64,000 nt of DNA, taken from assembly GCA_949987565.1 (NCBI GenBank), contig OX465104.1, positions 186,001 through 250,000 of the forward strand. The letters are read 5' to 3'. Below, piece after piece: positions 44,601-56,509 of this stretch. Made by a program: the position numbers and the translations under genes. The stretch comes from Luidia sarsii. Taxonomy: Eukaryota; Echinodermata; Asteroidea; Paxillosida; Luidiidae. How positions within the stretch are numbered: position 1 is the stretch's first letter; every line of letters begins with the position of its first letter. A model generated the notes under the pieces. It was not told the origin of the DNA, made no database searches, and saw nothing but the letters and a program-made list of their open reading frames with translations.

Positions 44601-45308
44601 GAAGCAATGAGAAGTGGACAGTTTACGATAACACCACGTAAGACATCCATTCCGAGGAGGTTGGCTCCGGTGTGTACTCTGCCCGCCGTCAGGAGACTCA
44701 ATGAGTTCCCGGGTCCTTTCAGAGCCATACCTCATCTCGATAGAGATGATCTATCGTGGTGTCACTGTCAAGCTTTCTACAAGTCTGACCTCTCCGTTGG
44801 TGAGTAGGACGCCAGCATCGTACTCCTCGAAGATGAATTGTGGCAGGGCGGTGAGCATGGTACCGAGAGCCATGCCGAGGGCACCGGCAGCTATCCATCG
44901 CGGTCGGTTAGCACCGGGCCGGCCGCCCATGTACGAGACCACTGGCAGGGCGGCCAGGTTACCGGCACTGAAGGCCGTCTCTAGCACGCCAAGATCGGTG
45001 GCGGCTAGACGGTAGCGGACCTCCAGCGAGGTGGCCACGGCGGCCATGACGCCCTCAGAGACGGCGTCACCCAGCATCACCAGACAGACGCCTGCCAGGA
45101 AGAGGCGCGGGGAGAGGCAGGCCCGGCGGGCCAGCACCGAGGCACGCCGCCGGCTAGAGCGCCGCCCGGCCCCACCAGCTCCGGCGGGCCAGCGCCGCTC
45201 CGTCTCCGCCGCGGCCGCGGCGTCGTGACCCACCGCGACGTCGACGGGAGTCCCGCTCTCCGTGCTGGGTGTCACTGTTGCCTCAACGTCCTTGACATCT
45301 ACCGACAT
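38673..45308 (-). CDS. SLCO: Solute carrier organic anion transporter (OATP/SLCO), 733 aa
   Basis: Nine coding exons: 45308-44790, 44272-44062, 43700-43332, 43150-42983, 42291-42090, 41359-41218, 40630-40467, 39798-39737, 39037-38673. Phases agree throughout (2,202 nt with stop). OATPs are 12-pass plasma-membrane carriers of amphipathic organic anions such as sulfate and glucuronide conjugates, steroids and eicosanoids. The family signature WVGAWWLGFL lies in exon 3 (residues ~292-301). Exon 6 encodes the Kazal-like extracellular loop, with DADCNAFCDCTTSSYQPVC and the SPCFAGC block, and exon 7 opens with the conserved YYNCSC. Exon 9 has GPIVYALFIDWACDVWQWVCG and a long charged cytoplasmic tail. 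The loop after the signature is unusual: it has a run of eight Arg and a Gly/Ser/Glu stretch. An acceptor-like CAAG at 45341-45342 suggests a 5' UTR exon upstream of the chosen ATG. The closest vertebrate SLCO subfamily is not resolved. Confidence 0.94.
40310..41098. mobile_element. Cluster of ~100-bp foldbacks (GGCTTCAAATTACACAC family)
   Basis: Units of TTACACACGAG(C/T)CTATG, a ~25-bp centre and CCCATA..ACTTGTGTG(C/T)(C/T)ATTT CAAGCCACAGC lie at about 40310-40400, 40765-40860, 40868-40975 and 40992-41098, around SLCO exons 6 and 7. Relatives are near 15235, 25800, 35890 and 49725. Confidence 0.7.
41452..41660 (+). mobile_element. Two tandem tRNA-derived SINE heads
   Basis: GACTAGTTGACTATTT(T)GGG AAGGCCACCATCTAAGGGCTGG plus an A-box-like ATAGCTCAGATGG occurs twice. 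The first copy stops after GAGCACTGG. The second continues to a B-box-like GGGTGCAAATCC. In an SLCO intron. Confidence 0.75.
42650..42919. mobile_element. Relative of the AACCACTTCGCGCC element
   Basis: GCCACTTCGCAACAGG ... CAAACCTGGCACAATCGGAC ATCTGTGTG ... GTGGTGCCCGAATTCGGAG ... GGGCGCAAACTGGC parallels 22806-23505 with internal deletions. In the SLCO intron between exons 4 and 5. Confidence 0.65.
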
Positions 45309-45399
45309 CTCAACGCACGTCTCCAGTTCCAGACCGAGAGCTTGAAAAAAGAAATGAAGCAGAAATACATCTTCCAAAAAAAGGAATCATCCAATGCCG

Positions 45400-48300
45400 C
45401 GCAGTCAGTCAATCACCATAATTCACGATACAGAAAATATTGCTAACAACTTTCTGAAGGACCAAATATGAAAATATTGAGGCCTTGCAGTTCCCGTCCT
45501 ATATTGCAAGACCTTTCTCAGAGGACCTTTCTCTGTGGCCTTTGGGAAAGGTCATGTTCGTATCCAAACGCCAGACCATTTTTGATAATGTGGTGGCCAG
45601 ACTAGGAGCGAGTCTAACCCAGGTTTAACCTTAGCTGCAAGACCATACGCTGTATAACCTCTGTCAAAGCAGCGTGATTTAGATCGCAATGTAATCTTCG
45701 TTTATTCAATTTCCCCCTTCTGTATTATCAACCCCACACCAGGAATTATTCCGAGTCCCTATCATTTGCTGTTTAATTACCAAACTCGATTAACACCGGC
45801 AGTTATCATGGAAAACCCATGATGTAGACATAACTACAATACGCGCTGTGCTTGGCCGTGGCATATGATGACGTTCCTCTCTATGGCAGGAGTTCATTGT
45901 GCAGACACCAGTTCAATGTTCATTCTAGAATCATTGTATTGACTGTACCCGAATTCCAAATACCACTAATACTAAATGCAATATGAGGGTTTGAACCCAA
46001 AGCCATAGCAACCTTGGATCAAAATTAGACTTCCAACACATACGGAATCCGTGATTGTGGTTGAGTTTATATCATGCAACATGATTGGAAAGTTAAAGTT
46101 TGTCAGAGGAAGTTTCAAGACGTTCAGCGAGTCCTCGACGGCTGTTACGTGTTGATTGATTTTCGGTCAATTATATCCGTTTAATCATACATGTCAATCC
46201 ACGTGGAGAGATTGCAGGATGCATATGTCTATCCTATGTTGCCTTGTCCTATCTTGAATCGTTGTGTCCAGAAAGAGTCGATCCCTAATATGAAACCTCG
46301 AAAACACAACGATACAATTCACATCGTTGGAAGACAACACTGGGCAGTCCACGAAGTCCACGTAATCTTTGATCGTCACAGGAATCCCCCTGTTTCCGAT
46401 ACGGATACGGTAGTCAACCGAGCGATAAACTTACTCAAAGATGCAGGGGTTGGTGAAAGTTCCAAGCCCGTTTCGTTCTCCGATGGTGTCTCCATTCCAC
46501 TGCCAGTGCCAGCCTGGTCAAGAGACTCACTCTCACCGGGCATCATCGACGACCCCGGGACACCTATCTATTCCTACCCTGCCGATTAAAAGAGGTCAAG
46601 TGGCCCACCAAAAAGACTAGCCCAAAGAGCTGAAAGCCGAAGATAAGTGAGTTCACTCTTTCGCTAGGAGCGGCACAACGGGCCTAACGTTATTATGTGA
46701 GAATATTGTGACATAAATTACGCGTGTCCAAGATTGCTGCCACACGTCTCCTATTTATACCCTCCTGTGTGACGCTGAGCTTTGTGTCCGACGTATACGA
46801 GCCCCAATGAATGAACGTTTCTGGGCTTAACTTCATTGTAGCTAAATAATAAAGAGAAAGTTCCGTAAGCAATTCAGTATATACAATAATGTAAAGGCAC
46901 GCATTATAGGACCCCAAACAAATCAGTGGTTTCCCAAGCACCGAAGGGACGTCCCCGTCCAACCTCTCGATTCTAATTGAAGGGGGTGACGGCATAACGA
47001 TTTGTAGAGGGAAAGCCAAGGTGATGGATGGATCAGTGCGTCCATTCACAAAACCCATTTGAACGCACTGCAGCCTTTGCTAGCGAGTACCTGCCATACA
47101 CAGGTGGAGTATGTGCACCTGTTTGTAGTTCACCACGTTGGACGAACAATGGTGACCACTCGCTCGTGATCATGACTATCATTTTTTTTATTCCCCTCCT
47201 TTCCCCTTCGTTCGATGTCGAAAGGTGGAAATCAAGTGCAACCAGGACGACCCGGAGTCTGTTTGATTCCAAAATGAGGAAGTAACTCCGTTAAAAAGCT
47301 ACGACAACCTTTAAAGGTACAATAACTCGACCTAATCAAGTCATCTGAAAATTGGCTGAGCTTTACGGCAATGGCCAGCACGCCAGTGGGTATGTCCCGC
47401 GTGCGAAGCCGTAGACCAAGCCCTTGGCAACTCGGCGTAGACTGATCCAGCCTGACTTTGTAAGCCGTAGACATTTTGAGAAGTAACGCTTTGCTACCCC
47501 CCCCACCCCCTCTGTGTCCCATCACATGCAGATTTATCGCACTAATGCATGCACGCAGGTAGGAGTGCACATGCAGTCTTAGTACATCTAAAAAAAAGTA
47601 GAGAGCCTGTAATTTCACTTATAGCAGGATCTTTCTCAAAGGTAGAATGTCCAGGGCAAAGACAGATTAGAAAGGAGAGATAAGGTCTAAGTAACACACC
47701 GCCAATGTTAAAATATGGACGCAGGAAACCTGAATCCTACTCGAACAGAAACGTCAAATTTACCCTCTGAATGTTTTGTGTTAACTAAGTCAATGAGCCG
47801 GTTGCAAAATTTTTAGGTCCGCCGGTAGCTTGAGTTAACTTGATACCAAGTCTTTGCAGTGGCCATTTGTCTTTATCGCAACGCTACAAAACTGTGGCGA
47901 ATTGCATTAGAAGATAACGAGTACTGCCCGCCAGTCTAACAGATAAAGTATGCGTAGTGGTGGTCGATGTGGTCGCTATCGGGTAACGTGACTCCTGCGC
48001 TTGCGCAGTTTGTCCAACTGAGGAGTCTGCGCACAATGAGGGCAGGCGCCACGTTTCATTGCCTTGCGAGCCCACATCCAACGTGGCGCCGTCGGCAAGA
48101 TTGAGAAGGCGAAGATTCCACGAACTAAAACCAATGAGGCATAGCCTCATGTCTATACATCAGTGACGTCAGTGACGTCAGTCACGAACGAAGTAAAGTG
48201 GGGTAATCACGTCGTATTTTCTGAACAAACAATCTGGATATGCGTTTGAATACCGTCTATGCACCGGGGGAATCATTCCAGAAAGCATTGTGTACGTGAC

Positions 48301-50100
48301 TCGGTTCAAATGAGTTTCGCGTACGTATATGAAAAAGAGGTAATAAAGGGATCTTAAAAACAGAAAGGTTGCAAACTGCTTGCTAACTGAGATGACACCC
48401 CTCCCCCCCGAAAGAAATAAAGAGGACGTGACATTTCGAATCAAGCAGAACCAGTCTCAAAGACAGAGTCATTCTGTGAGAAGGGTCTTTCTATAGGATC
48501 GAAACATTTGGCCCTTTGCCTTTTTTCATTCATTTTTTCAAGTAATGCAAAACTTTTTCTAAACTGCTTACCGAATTGAAGGATACACTATTAAATTTAC
48601 AAAGTGACCAATTTCCGGACGTTCCTAAATTACTTACTTACTAAATAGGTTTGTAATGGTACCAAACATTCCGTGACATTTTAACGATCGTAAACCTTCC
48701 GTTTTCGAGAAGAGGTAACTTGTTGAATTTCAAACAATCTCTATGCGGAGCGATCGTTCGAGCAAAGCGTTCCTTTTACAAGAAAACCTCCCACCCTCTG
48801 TCTGAAAAAAGGTTGAATAGATATTCATTTCCATGGTTTCTCATGACATGGTTGACGGATAGAGCCGAAAATTACGCAGGTATTTAACGTTGAGTTTGCC
48901 AAAGTATGGAAGTGATTCTTTGACCTTCGCAAATGGTGTAACGTACCATCCTATCACCAAATGTATAGACCTAAACAATTGAGAAGGTCTGGAGTTTCGA
49001 CCGTAGCAGAACCTTGGAGAAAGATCCTCCTAAGATCGAAACGCCAGCCCCTCGACGTCTTTGATAGGCCTATCTGAAAAATGGACTTTCTATTCCTGGT
49101 TTTACGAATTCCAAAACACAAGCTGAGATAAACTGTTTATAATTCAAAACAAACTCCACTCCACAAGACACCGTCTTGGCGTTCTTCTTTTTATAAAAAT
49201 GCAAGAAATCTTACACAATTTTATTTCGACCAGGGCCTCCACACACTGTGCGGAACCTAATACAAATTGCATCTCTGTGTGCAATGTAGGGCGGTCGGAC
49301 TTGTTTATTTACAACTATAAAGGCTACTATCTAGGTCTTCTTATTTTACTCTAAGTACTGTAAACGAAACATATGCGGGAATTTGATCGAGGGACCTGAA
49401 ATAAACGGTTGACCTCATTTTTTTGGGCGACAATTTCGGTGAGGTGGTAAGGGTTAATTCGCCATTTTTTCCTCCGACTGCGCATGCGCTCTAGGTATAT
49501 CTGGGGGCCTGGCCTCAACTGAATGACGGGTTGTATGATGTGGTGAGGGTTTGACCATCTTCCCACTCCTAATGAGCATGCGCTGCGGATATATCTACCG
49601 TTCATTGCTGGCTGACGGGCATTTTTGTGCACCAAAGCATCACAATTTATACCAATACTAGTCATTTTTATCAGCTCATCGAACGCAGGTGAGTCTAAGG
49701 CCACGTCCGAAACCATTGGGTCCGGTTTCAATTTACACACAAGTCTATGGATGCCATTAGCTAGCTGCTCCAGGCAATCCGTGGACGCGTAGGTTTCGTT
49801 TTTGTTTTGAAGAACAGCAAATACAGAAAGCTGACAGCACCCGTGTCTCTTGAAAATGACTAAAACCAAAATGCAATGTAATGACAATCGAAAATATAAG
49901 AGGCATCCAAAAGTGTCATTCTCGCCAAAAGTCCTAACTTTCAAATTGACAAAAAAATGAGGCCAACGCTGTACGTCTTGCTACTGTGGTCCCGAAATCC
50001 TTTATCAAAACCCACTCCCAGGAAGAAGCCTAAGCCTTCATTTCGTAAAAGGGTCCCAGTTTTTCCCTCGCCTGGAGCCAATTAATTCAGGTAAGGCCTT
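45400..50100. other. Gene-poor stretch upstream of SLCO
   Basis: No gene recognised. Palindromic CCTGACGTTTCGATCC-family copies lie near 45476-45575, 48420-48515 and 48980-49060. Two overlapping CRE-type TGACGTCA sites are at 48164-48180. Unassigned frames of 132 aa (46191-46589 +) and 197 aa (49351-49944 -) occur; the second overlaps a dispersed repeat. Confidence 0.5.
48164..48180. promoter_or_regulatory. Tandem CRE-type sites
   Basis: TGACGTCA occurs at 48164-48171 and 48173-48180, followed by TCAGTCACG. This is a consensus CREB/ATF site in duplicate. No adjacent gene start is recognised. Confidence 0.3.
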
Positions 50101-50189
50101 AAGTCAGTAGAACAATGTATAGCTTAGTGGAAGGTTTAGCTTAGTGGAAGGTTTGTGGTGCCACCACCATGTAACCATTATCCGTTGAG

Positions 50190-50350
50190 ACTGCAGCTCC
50201 CGACGACGAGCAGAGTACACACTACCCCAAACTTCGAGTTGCCGACTCATTTCAGAGCCACACTCCATCTCAAATCAGATGTGTTACACGCTCTGTGTCA
50301 CCGCAAACTGTCCACTTAATTCCACCATGCAAACCTTCAAATCTTATCTA
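50190..50350. mobile_element. Foldback-family fragment (GACGACGAGCAGAG type)
   Basis: CCCGACGACGAGCAGAGTAC ACACTACCCC, then GAGCCACACTCCATCTC, GTGTCACCGCAAACTG and ACCATGCAAACCTTCAAATC. It is colinear with the right half of 54915-55275. Confidence 0.65.
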
Positions 50351-50874
50351 ATGAACATGTACATGTATAGCTTTGGCCTGAGAGAAATAATATTCTAACA
50401 ATCTAATATCACAGGAGTTTAAAGCATTCCCACACAAAAACCTTCAGTAATAAATAGCTTGAAAAGTATAGTGATAGAGATTTCCATGGAACTGTTCCTA
50501 AACCTTGTTTAAATTTACAAACAATCGAAGCAATTCGATTGTGGCCTAAAGCGGTTTTTTCTTTCAAAGTCAAACTGAGTAATAGATGAGGCGAAAACGT
50601 TATAACACTACCATTCTTTCTTCGCCTTCTTCAAGACATTTGTAGAAGTCCATTGTTTGGAAAGGGAATTTAAATCGCACAAAAGAAATACATTCTGAGA
50701 GACGGGTGGAGAGAGCAAAACCATTTGCATCTGGAAGAGGTTATAACGATTTACCCAAAGCGCTCCGGGGACACACGCTTAAAAAATAAACAACCCCGTG
50801 CATATGACGTCATATGGGTAGGGCGCCCTCTGCCGCTGAGGAGCCATCCAGGGGCCTTCTCCAGCCTCTTAGTC

Positions 50875-52297
50875 TTCGGCTTTGTCTCTATTTCTTCCAT
50901 CCATTATTCAAAGCATAGAGCAATGACCTTGCTCTATGCTTTGTCTCTATTTCTTCCATCCATTATTCAAAGCATAGAGCAATGACCTTGCTCTATGCTT
51001 TGTCTCTATTTCTTCCATCCATTATTCAAAGCATAGAGCAATGACCTTGCTCTATGCTTCGTCTCTATTTCTTCCATCCATTATTCAAAGCATAGAACAA
51101 TGGCCTTGCTCTATGCTTTGTCTCCATTTCTTCCATACATTATTCAAAGCATAGAGCAATGACCTTGCTCTATGCTTCGTCTCCATTTCTTCCATACATT
51201 ATTCAAAGCATAGAGCAATGACCTTGCTCTATGCTTCGTCTCTATTTCTTCCATCCATTATTCAAAGCATAGAGCAATGACCTTGCTCTATGCTTCGTCT
51301 CCATTTCTTCCATACATTATTCAAAGCATAGAGCAATGACCTTGCTCTATGCTTCGTCTCTATTTCTTCCATCCATTATTCAAAGCATAGAGCAATGACC
51401 TTGCTCTATGCTTTGTCTCCATTTCTTCCATACATTATTCAATGCATAGAGCAATGACCTTGCTCTATGCTTTGTCTCTATTTCTTCCATCCATTATTCA
51501 AAGCATAGAGCAATGACCTTGCTCTATGCTTTGTCTCTATTTCTTCCATCCATTATTCAAAGCATAGAGCAATGACCTTGCTCTATGCTTTGTCTCCATT
51601 TCTTCCATACATTATTCAAAGCATAGAGCAATGACCTTGCTCTATGCTTCGTCTCCATTTCTTCCATACATTATTCAAAGCATAGAGCAATGACCTTGCT
51701 CTATGCTTCGTCTATATTTCTTCCATCCATTATTCAAAGCATAGAGCAATGACCTTGCTCTATGCTTTGTCTCCATTTCTTCCATACATTATTCAATGCA
51801 TAGAGCAATGACCTTGCTCTATGCTTTGTCTCTATTTCTTCCATCCATTATTCAAAGCATAGAGCAATGACCTTGCTCTATGCTTTGTCTCTATTTCTTC
51901 CATCCATTATTCAAAGCATAGAGCAATGACCTTGCTCTATGCTTTGTCTCCATTTCTTCCATCCATTATTCAAAGCATAGAGCAATGACCTTGCTCTATG
52001 CTTCGTCTCTATTTCTTCCATCCATTATTCAAAGCATAGAACAATGACCTTGCTCTATGCTTCGTCTCTATTTCTTCCATCCATTATTCAAAGCATAGAG
52101 CAATGACCTTGCTCTATGCTTCGTCTCTATTTCTTCCATCCATTATTCAAAGCATAGAACAATGACCTTGCTCTCTGCTTCGTCTCCATTTCTTCCATCC
52201 ATTATTCAATGCATAGAACAATGACCTTGCTCTATGCTTTGTCTCCATTTCTTCCATCCATTATTCAAAGCATAGAGCAATGACTTTGCTCTATGTT
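50875..52297. repeat. 59-bp minisatellite with a hairpin in every unit, about 24 copies
   Basis: Each unit contains AAGCATAGAGCAA, TGACC and TTGCTCTATGCTT (a perfect 13-bp stem and 5-nt loop) plus a TGTCTCTATTTCTTCCATCC ATTATTC linker. The period is exactly 59 bp. Variants are T/C (TTTGTC/TTCGTC), CTAT/CCAT and ATCC/ATAC. Confidence 0.96.
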
Positions 52298-52299
52298 TA

Positions 52300-54120
52300 A
52301 AGGTAGAAGGCATAAAAACGGAAGACCCAATCTTTGTTTTCAACTTCCTTTTATAACAGAGACGAAGCCGGATGTAATCCTCAGCCATGTTTTTTTTGGC
52401 GGGAAGGCCAAGTGTTGAAGCCATACGACTATTTTCAAACAAAATAAAGGACCGAATTTCCACCGGTCAAATTGGTATGGTCAACACTTCCGTGTAAGCC
52501 CTTTAAATGACATTTGTTTTCATCACATAAAACTTATGTAATATATGCAATAGAAAATATAACTATAGTTTCATTTCTCTGATAAGAAGATACCATTTCG
52601 AAAAATCATTATTATATTTTTTCTCTCTATTTCAAGACGATTTTTTTCTATATAAAGAATATTGCCTTCTTATTTAAATCTTAACACCCTGCGTACCAGC
52701 GTTATTTATATCAATGCTGGTCAAAGTTTAACATATTTTTTATTTGAATGTTGAGCTCATGTACAATTTGGCAAAGGTTTTTTAGGATAATGCTTTTTTT
52801 GTATCCAACTGAACACCAAATGCTTACAGCAAATGAGCGATTAAAGCCACGCTCCTTCCAAAAATCTCCCTCTTTAGATTGGATTAACCTTCACACATTC
52901 CCAACAATTCCTTTTTACCAAATTCAGAGAGCCTGACGTTTCCATCCTCGCAAGACCTTTCTCAAAGACAGGATAATTAGATTCTACGAATACCTCGATC
53001 TGTATAAAAGGAATAGATGCACAAAGTATTCTTTGGTCCATCCCTGACTGGCCGACTTTGACGACTTTTGGCAATTTTATACCAAATTCGTCAATAATGC
53101 AAAAAATGTCGGGACTTAAAGATTGTCTAAAGAGTCATTTCAGGTAGGCCCTAACAAAAACATCGCGTGGTAGTATCCTACAAAAACAAACAAGCACAAA
53201 CTGATGTAGGTCACTTTATGGCAAACGTAATAGGAATTACAACAACTTATGGATATCACTTACAGACTGACCAGTTGGAAAGAGTGCACAAGCTTTCCTT
53301 GCAACTACTACTTCATCAGATGAAATTGTAAGATATGGTGAGAATCAGTTTTGCAGAGCGGGGGAAATTATACTACCTTTCAATCCATAATGTTGGACAA
53401 AGTATGCTTAGGTCACTGAGATAAAGTATTTTGCAATCTTTCTTTCAATATTTTGAATTACAAAACATTATCTAAAACTGTGAAGGAACAGGAATAAACC
53501 ATTCAGGAATATTCCATTGTTGAATTACACTGAAAATGTTTCGTTTTGGAAAAAAGTTTCAATCCGCAAAATCATCAAAATGGAAAACAAAAAATTAAAA
53601 CATACGTAACAAAATTGTTATAAAACCCATTATTATCCACATACAGTAGCGCAACTTTATAAGCGAGGTTCTACTACAAATCTTATTCATAGTTTCACAG
53701 CCATGGTATCGTATCTACAGCACCAATTCAACGTGGGGTAGAATGTTTTCCATACAAAAATAAATTTCTTTGCTCTTAAACTCTTAAACTATACACTGAC
53801 TTTTTGTCTTCACGGCAAACGGAATGAACTAAAATGTTTAAGGATCTCTATGACTTTTTCCAAGCAAAAGGAATGAAGTAAAAGTGTAATGGTGATGTAT
53901 TCGTCTTTTGTTTCTGTGCGTTTCACAGCATTGAATTGCTTCAGGAAATCTTTTTACCAAATAGATTTTGTGGTGAATTTTGTTTTGGAGACGCAGCACC
54001 AACGATGACTCTTTACTGTCATGCCTTGGTTGCAACGAGTCCGATTTTGCTGAGCAATGAGCACATGCGCTCATACCTAAATAGGTCTTTAGAATTGGCT
54101 GATTGGAACACAGTAACCTG
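52300..54120. other. AT-rich gene-free stretch
   Basis: Only half copies of dispersed repeats are seen, near 52926 and 53270 (the latter with TCTTCATCAGATG-like sequence related to 56215-56390). No gene. Confidence 0.45.
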
Positions 54121-54129
54121 AACTCATCA

Positions 54130-55819
54130 AATTATCTGCGATTTCACCATCCTTCATGAAAACGCCAACGAATTTACATATTTTATAGAAGCCCTAATCA
54201 CTCATGACAATCACGGAGAAATCTCAATGGTGTAAGTCGCGGCAAAAATCTACAAAATGTTACTGGACAGAATGAGAGACCGGGTAGAATTAAAACTCAG
54301 CAGTAACCAAGCAGAATTACGACCAGGGACACAATGCACCAAACAGATACACACTCTCGGAAGAATTATGGAAGGTTGTCAGAATCAACATCCGCTTGTT
54401 ATACCATTCATTGACTTCCACAAGGATTTTGCCTCCATGAATACGCGAGTCAAGATCTATGTGTTACACCAATTGTAAAAGCCGTTAGTGTATTGTAGGA
54501 CAACTCACAGAGTGCAGTTATGACGGATGGCAACATTTCTGAGCTTTATATTAAAGCAACTACAGGTGTACTGCAGGGTGACGCTTTAGCACCATTCCTA
54601 TTCATTATACTCATTGACCAATTGACCAATTGATGGCAAATGCTACTGTACATTGGAATATGACACAGCATCGTAAATATCCAGACGTTATCCAACATCA
54701 TCTCTAAATGATTTGGACTTTGCTGACAATATACAATTGTTCCCTACCTAGAGCACAGGCACAGCTTAATCAACCATCAATTGCCACAGAAAAGCCTGGG
54801 TCTGGTCATCAGTGTTGAGAAGAGCAAATGCATGACCTTGAATGGTTACCCGCAGCCACCACTTCAATTGCATGGACAGACCATCAACCGTGTAAACAAC
54901 TTTAAGTACTAAGAGAAAGGTTTGCGGTGACACCATTTAACACTTCTCTTTTGAGAAGGAGTGTGGCTCGGAAAAGAACCGGTAACTCTCAACATTTCTG
55001 GAAGTGTGTACACTGGAAGATCCTGCTTGCTCCAGTGGCTGCACAGGGCGGGAAAGATTCTCCACGCCCCAGCGCTTTCATCATGCCTACAAACACCGAT
55101 GATAGTTGGAATCCAGCAGTCTCCTGATGAAGGGCAGTCTACACACTACCTGAAATGTTGAGTTACTGGCTCTTTACAGAGCCACACTCCTTCTCAAAAG
55201 AAAAGTGTTACATGGTGTCACCGCACATCTTTCACTTGGTACTTCCACCATGCAAACCTTCAAGTCTTATCTTACTTCCTTGGTTCAATGACGGCATCTA
55301 ACTCCTCCTGTCTAGCCAGGAGAAAGGCACTAGCATGGATTACATTCTGGAAACTTGAACAAATCTGGAGAAGCTAATTGGCTCTCTACTCATGTCAAAA
55401 TAAAGGCTATTTCACACACACCTGTGCAATGATTTTCCTGCACGGCTGTGAATCCTGGGTCACCAATGACATGGAAAGCAAAATCAACTCCTTTTCTACA
55501 TCACGTTTCCAAAATACAATGAATATCAAATGAACAGTGTCAGTAATGTCAGGGTGTATGAGATGACACACACAACTCCCCTCGTACAACATGCCAGACA
55601 GACAGCTCAGATTTCTGGGCCATATTCTCAGAATGCAGGAAGAACCAAGCAGGAGATATGGTCTTTAAGGAAACTGACAAAGATGTCTCTCCCTTCCCTA
55701 CATCCAAGGTCTCTTGGGTGACCAGGATGGACATCTAGATGAGAAGGCTCTCACCAGACTTAATGTTGAATGGAGAAACTTTGTGGTCGCCAGACTTGCA
55801 GCCAATTGATGATGATGAT

Positions 55820-55850
<31 letters not shown>

Positions 55851-55860
55851 ATAATGATTC
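54130..55860 (+). pseudogene. Decayed non-LTR retrotransposon (LINE) reverse-transcriptase region
   Basis: Broken frames keep the order of LINE RT blocks: AAKIYKMLLDRM and QAELRPGTQCTKQI (54257-54478), FIDFHKDFAS, GVLQGDALAPFLFIILID (~54570), LDFADN (~54715), GLVISVEKSKCM, NNFKY and then, after an insertion, LGSM, LHGCESWVTND (~55445), RFLGHILRMQ and a terminal WRNFVVARLAAN. A GAT-rich tail (55808-55855) looks like a LINE 3' microsatellite. Stops and frameshifts make it non-functional. The clade is not assigned. Confidence 0.8.
54915..55275. mobile_element. ~360-bp inverted-repeat element inserted in the LINE relic
   Basis: The left end AAGGTTTGCGGTGACACCAT ... GAAGGAGTGTGGCTC is inverted on the right as GAGCCACACTCCTTCTC ... 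ATGGTGTCACCGCACATCTT. It interrupts the LINE between codons for NNFKY and LGS. It is the fullest member of the family also seen at 12478, 44617 and 50190. Confidence 0.75.
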
Positions 55861-56509
55861 ACTAACCACAAGTGACACAATCTTTGCAGGAGGTCAAAGT
55901 TTAGGAATTTCTCAGGAGAGAGTTAAGAGGTGGGATGAAGCTTTCAGATCTACGCGGGGTATTTTTGGTCGGTTGCTTCAAAGGAATTAATGCTATGCTT
56001 GATAAAACACACAAGGTCTGAAAAAAAGGGCTCAAGACTCTTCAGAACCTCAATCTCAGTCTCTTTGGTGGAGGAAAATGTAGGTCCTCAGGGTTGTGCT
56101 CAGAGCTCAAAAGGCATCCTGCCATTGGCTTAGCTTGGCTGAGTTGGTGTTCTATAGATGTGTAAAGATGGCCACGTTAGTCTAACTGATGAACAATGAC
56201 AATTCAAGGATAGCACTTGAAGAGTAACCAGCTAGCTCCAGTGCATAAGCTTTTGTAGTAACAACTACTTCTTCAGATGCAACAAATACTTGCATCAGAT
56301 GCAACAAATACTTGCATCAGATGAAGCAGTTGTTGCTTTACGAAAGTTTAGACACTCTTTCCAACTTGTCCGTCTGTAAGTGCCATCCTAAAGTTGTCAT
56401 TATTTGTGTCACTTTGACAGGGGCCATGGAGGATGGCACAAGAATGCTGTCATCCTAATGGGGTCTTTGTGGAGGACCCAAGGAGGTGCAGTCGGTGCTG
56501 TCGTCATCA

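Noticed and set aside
46191..46589. 132-aa plus-strand frame
   Set aside because: No recognised family, no splice or neighbour support, and length within chance expectation.
49351..49944. 197-aa minus-strand frame
   Set aside because: Roughly one frame of this length is expected by chance in 64 kb. It overlaps a dispersed foldback repeat and shows no domain.
50875..52297. CRISPR-like array
   Set aside because: Units are contiguous with no unique spacers, and the context is eukaryotic. It is a minisatellite.
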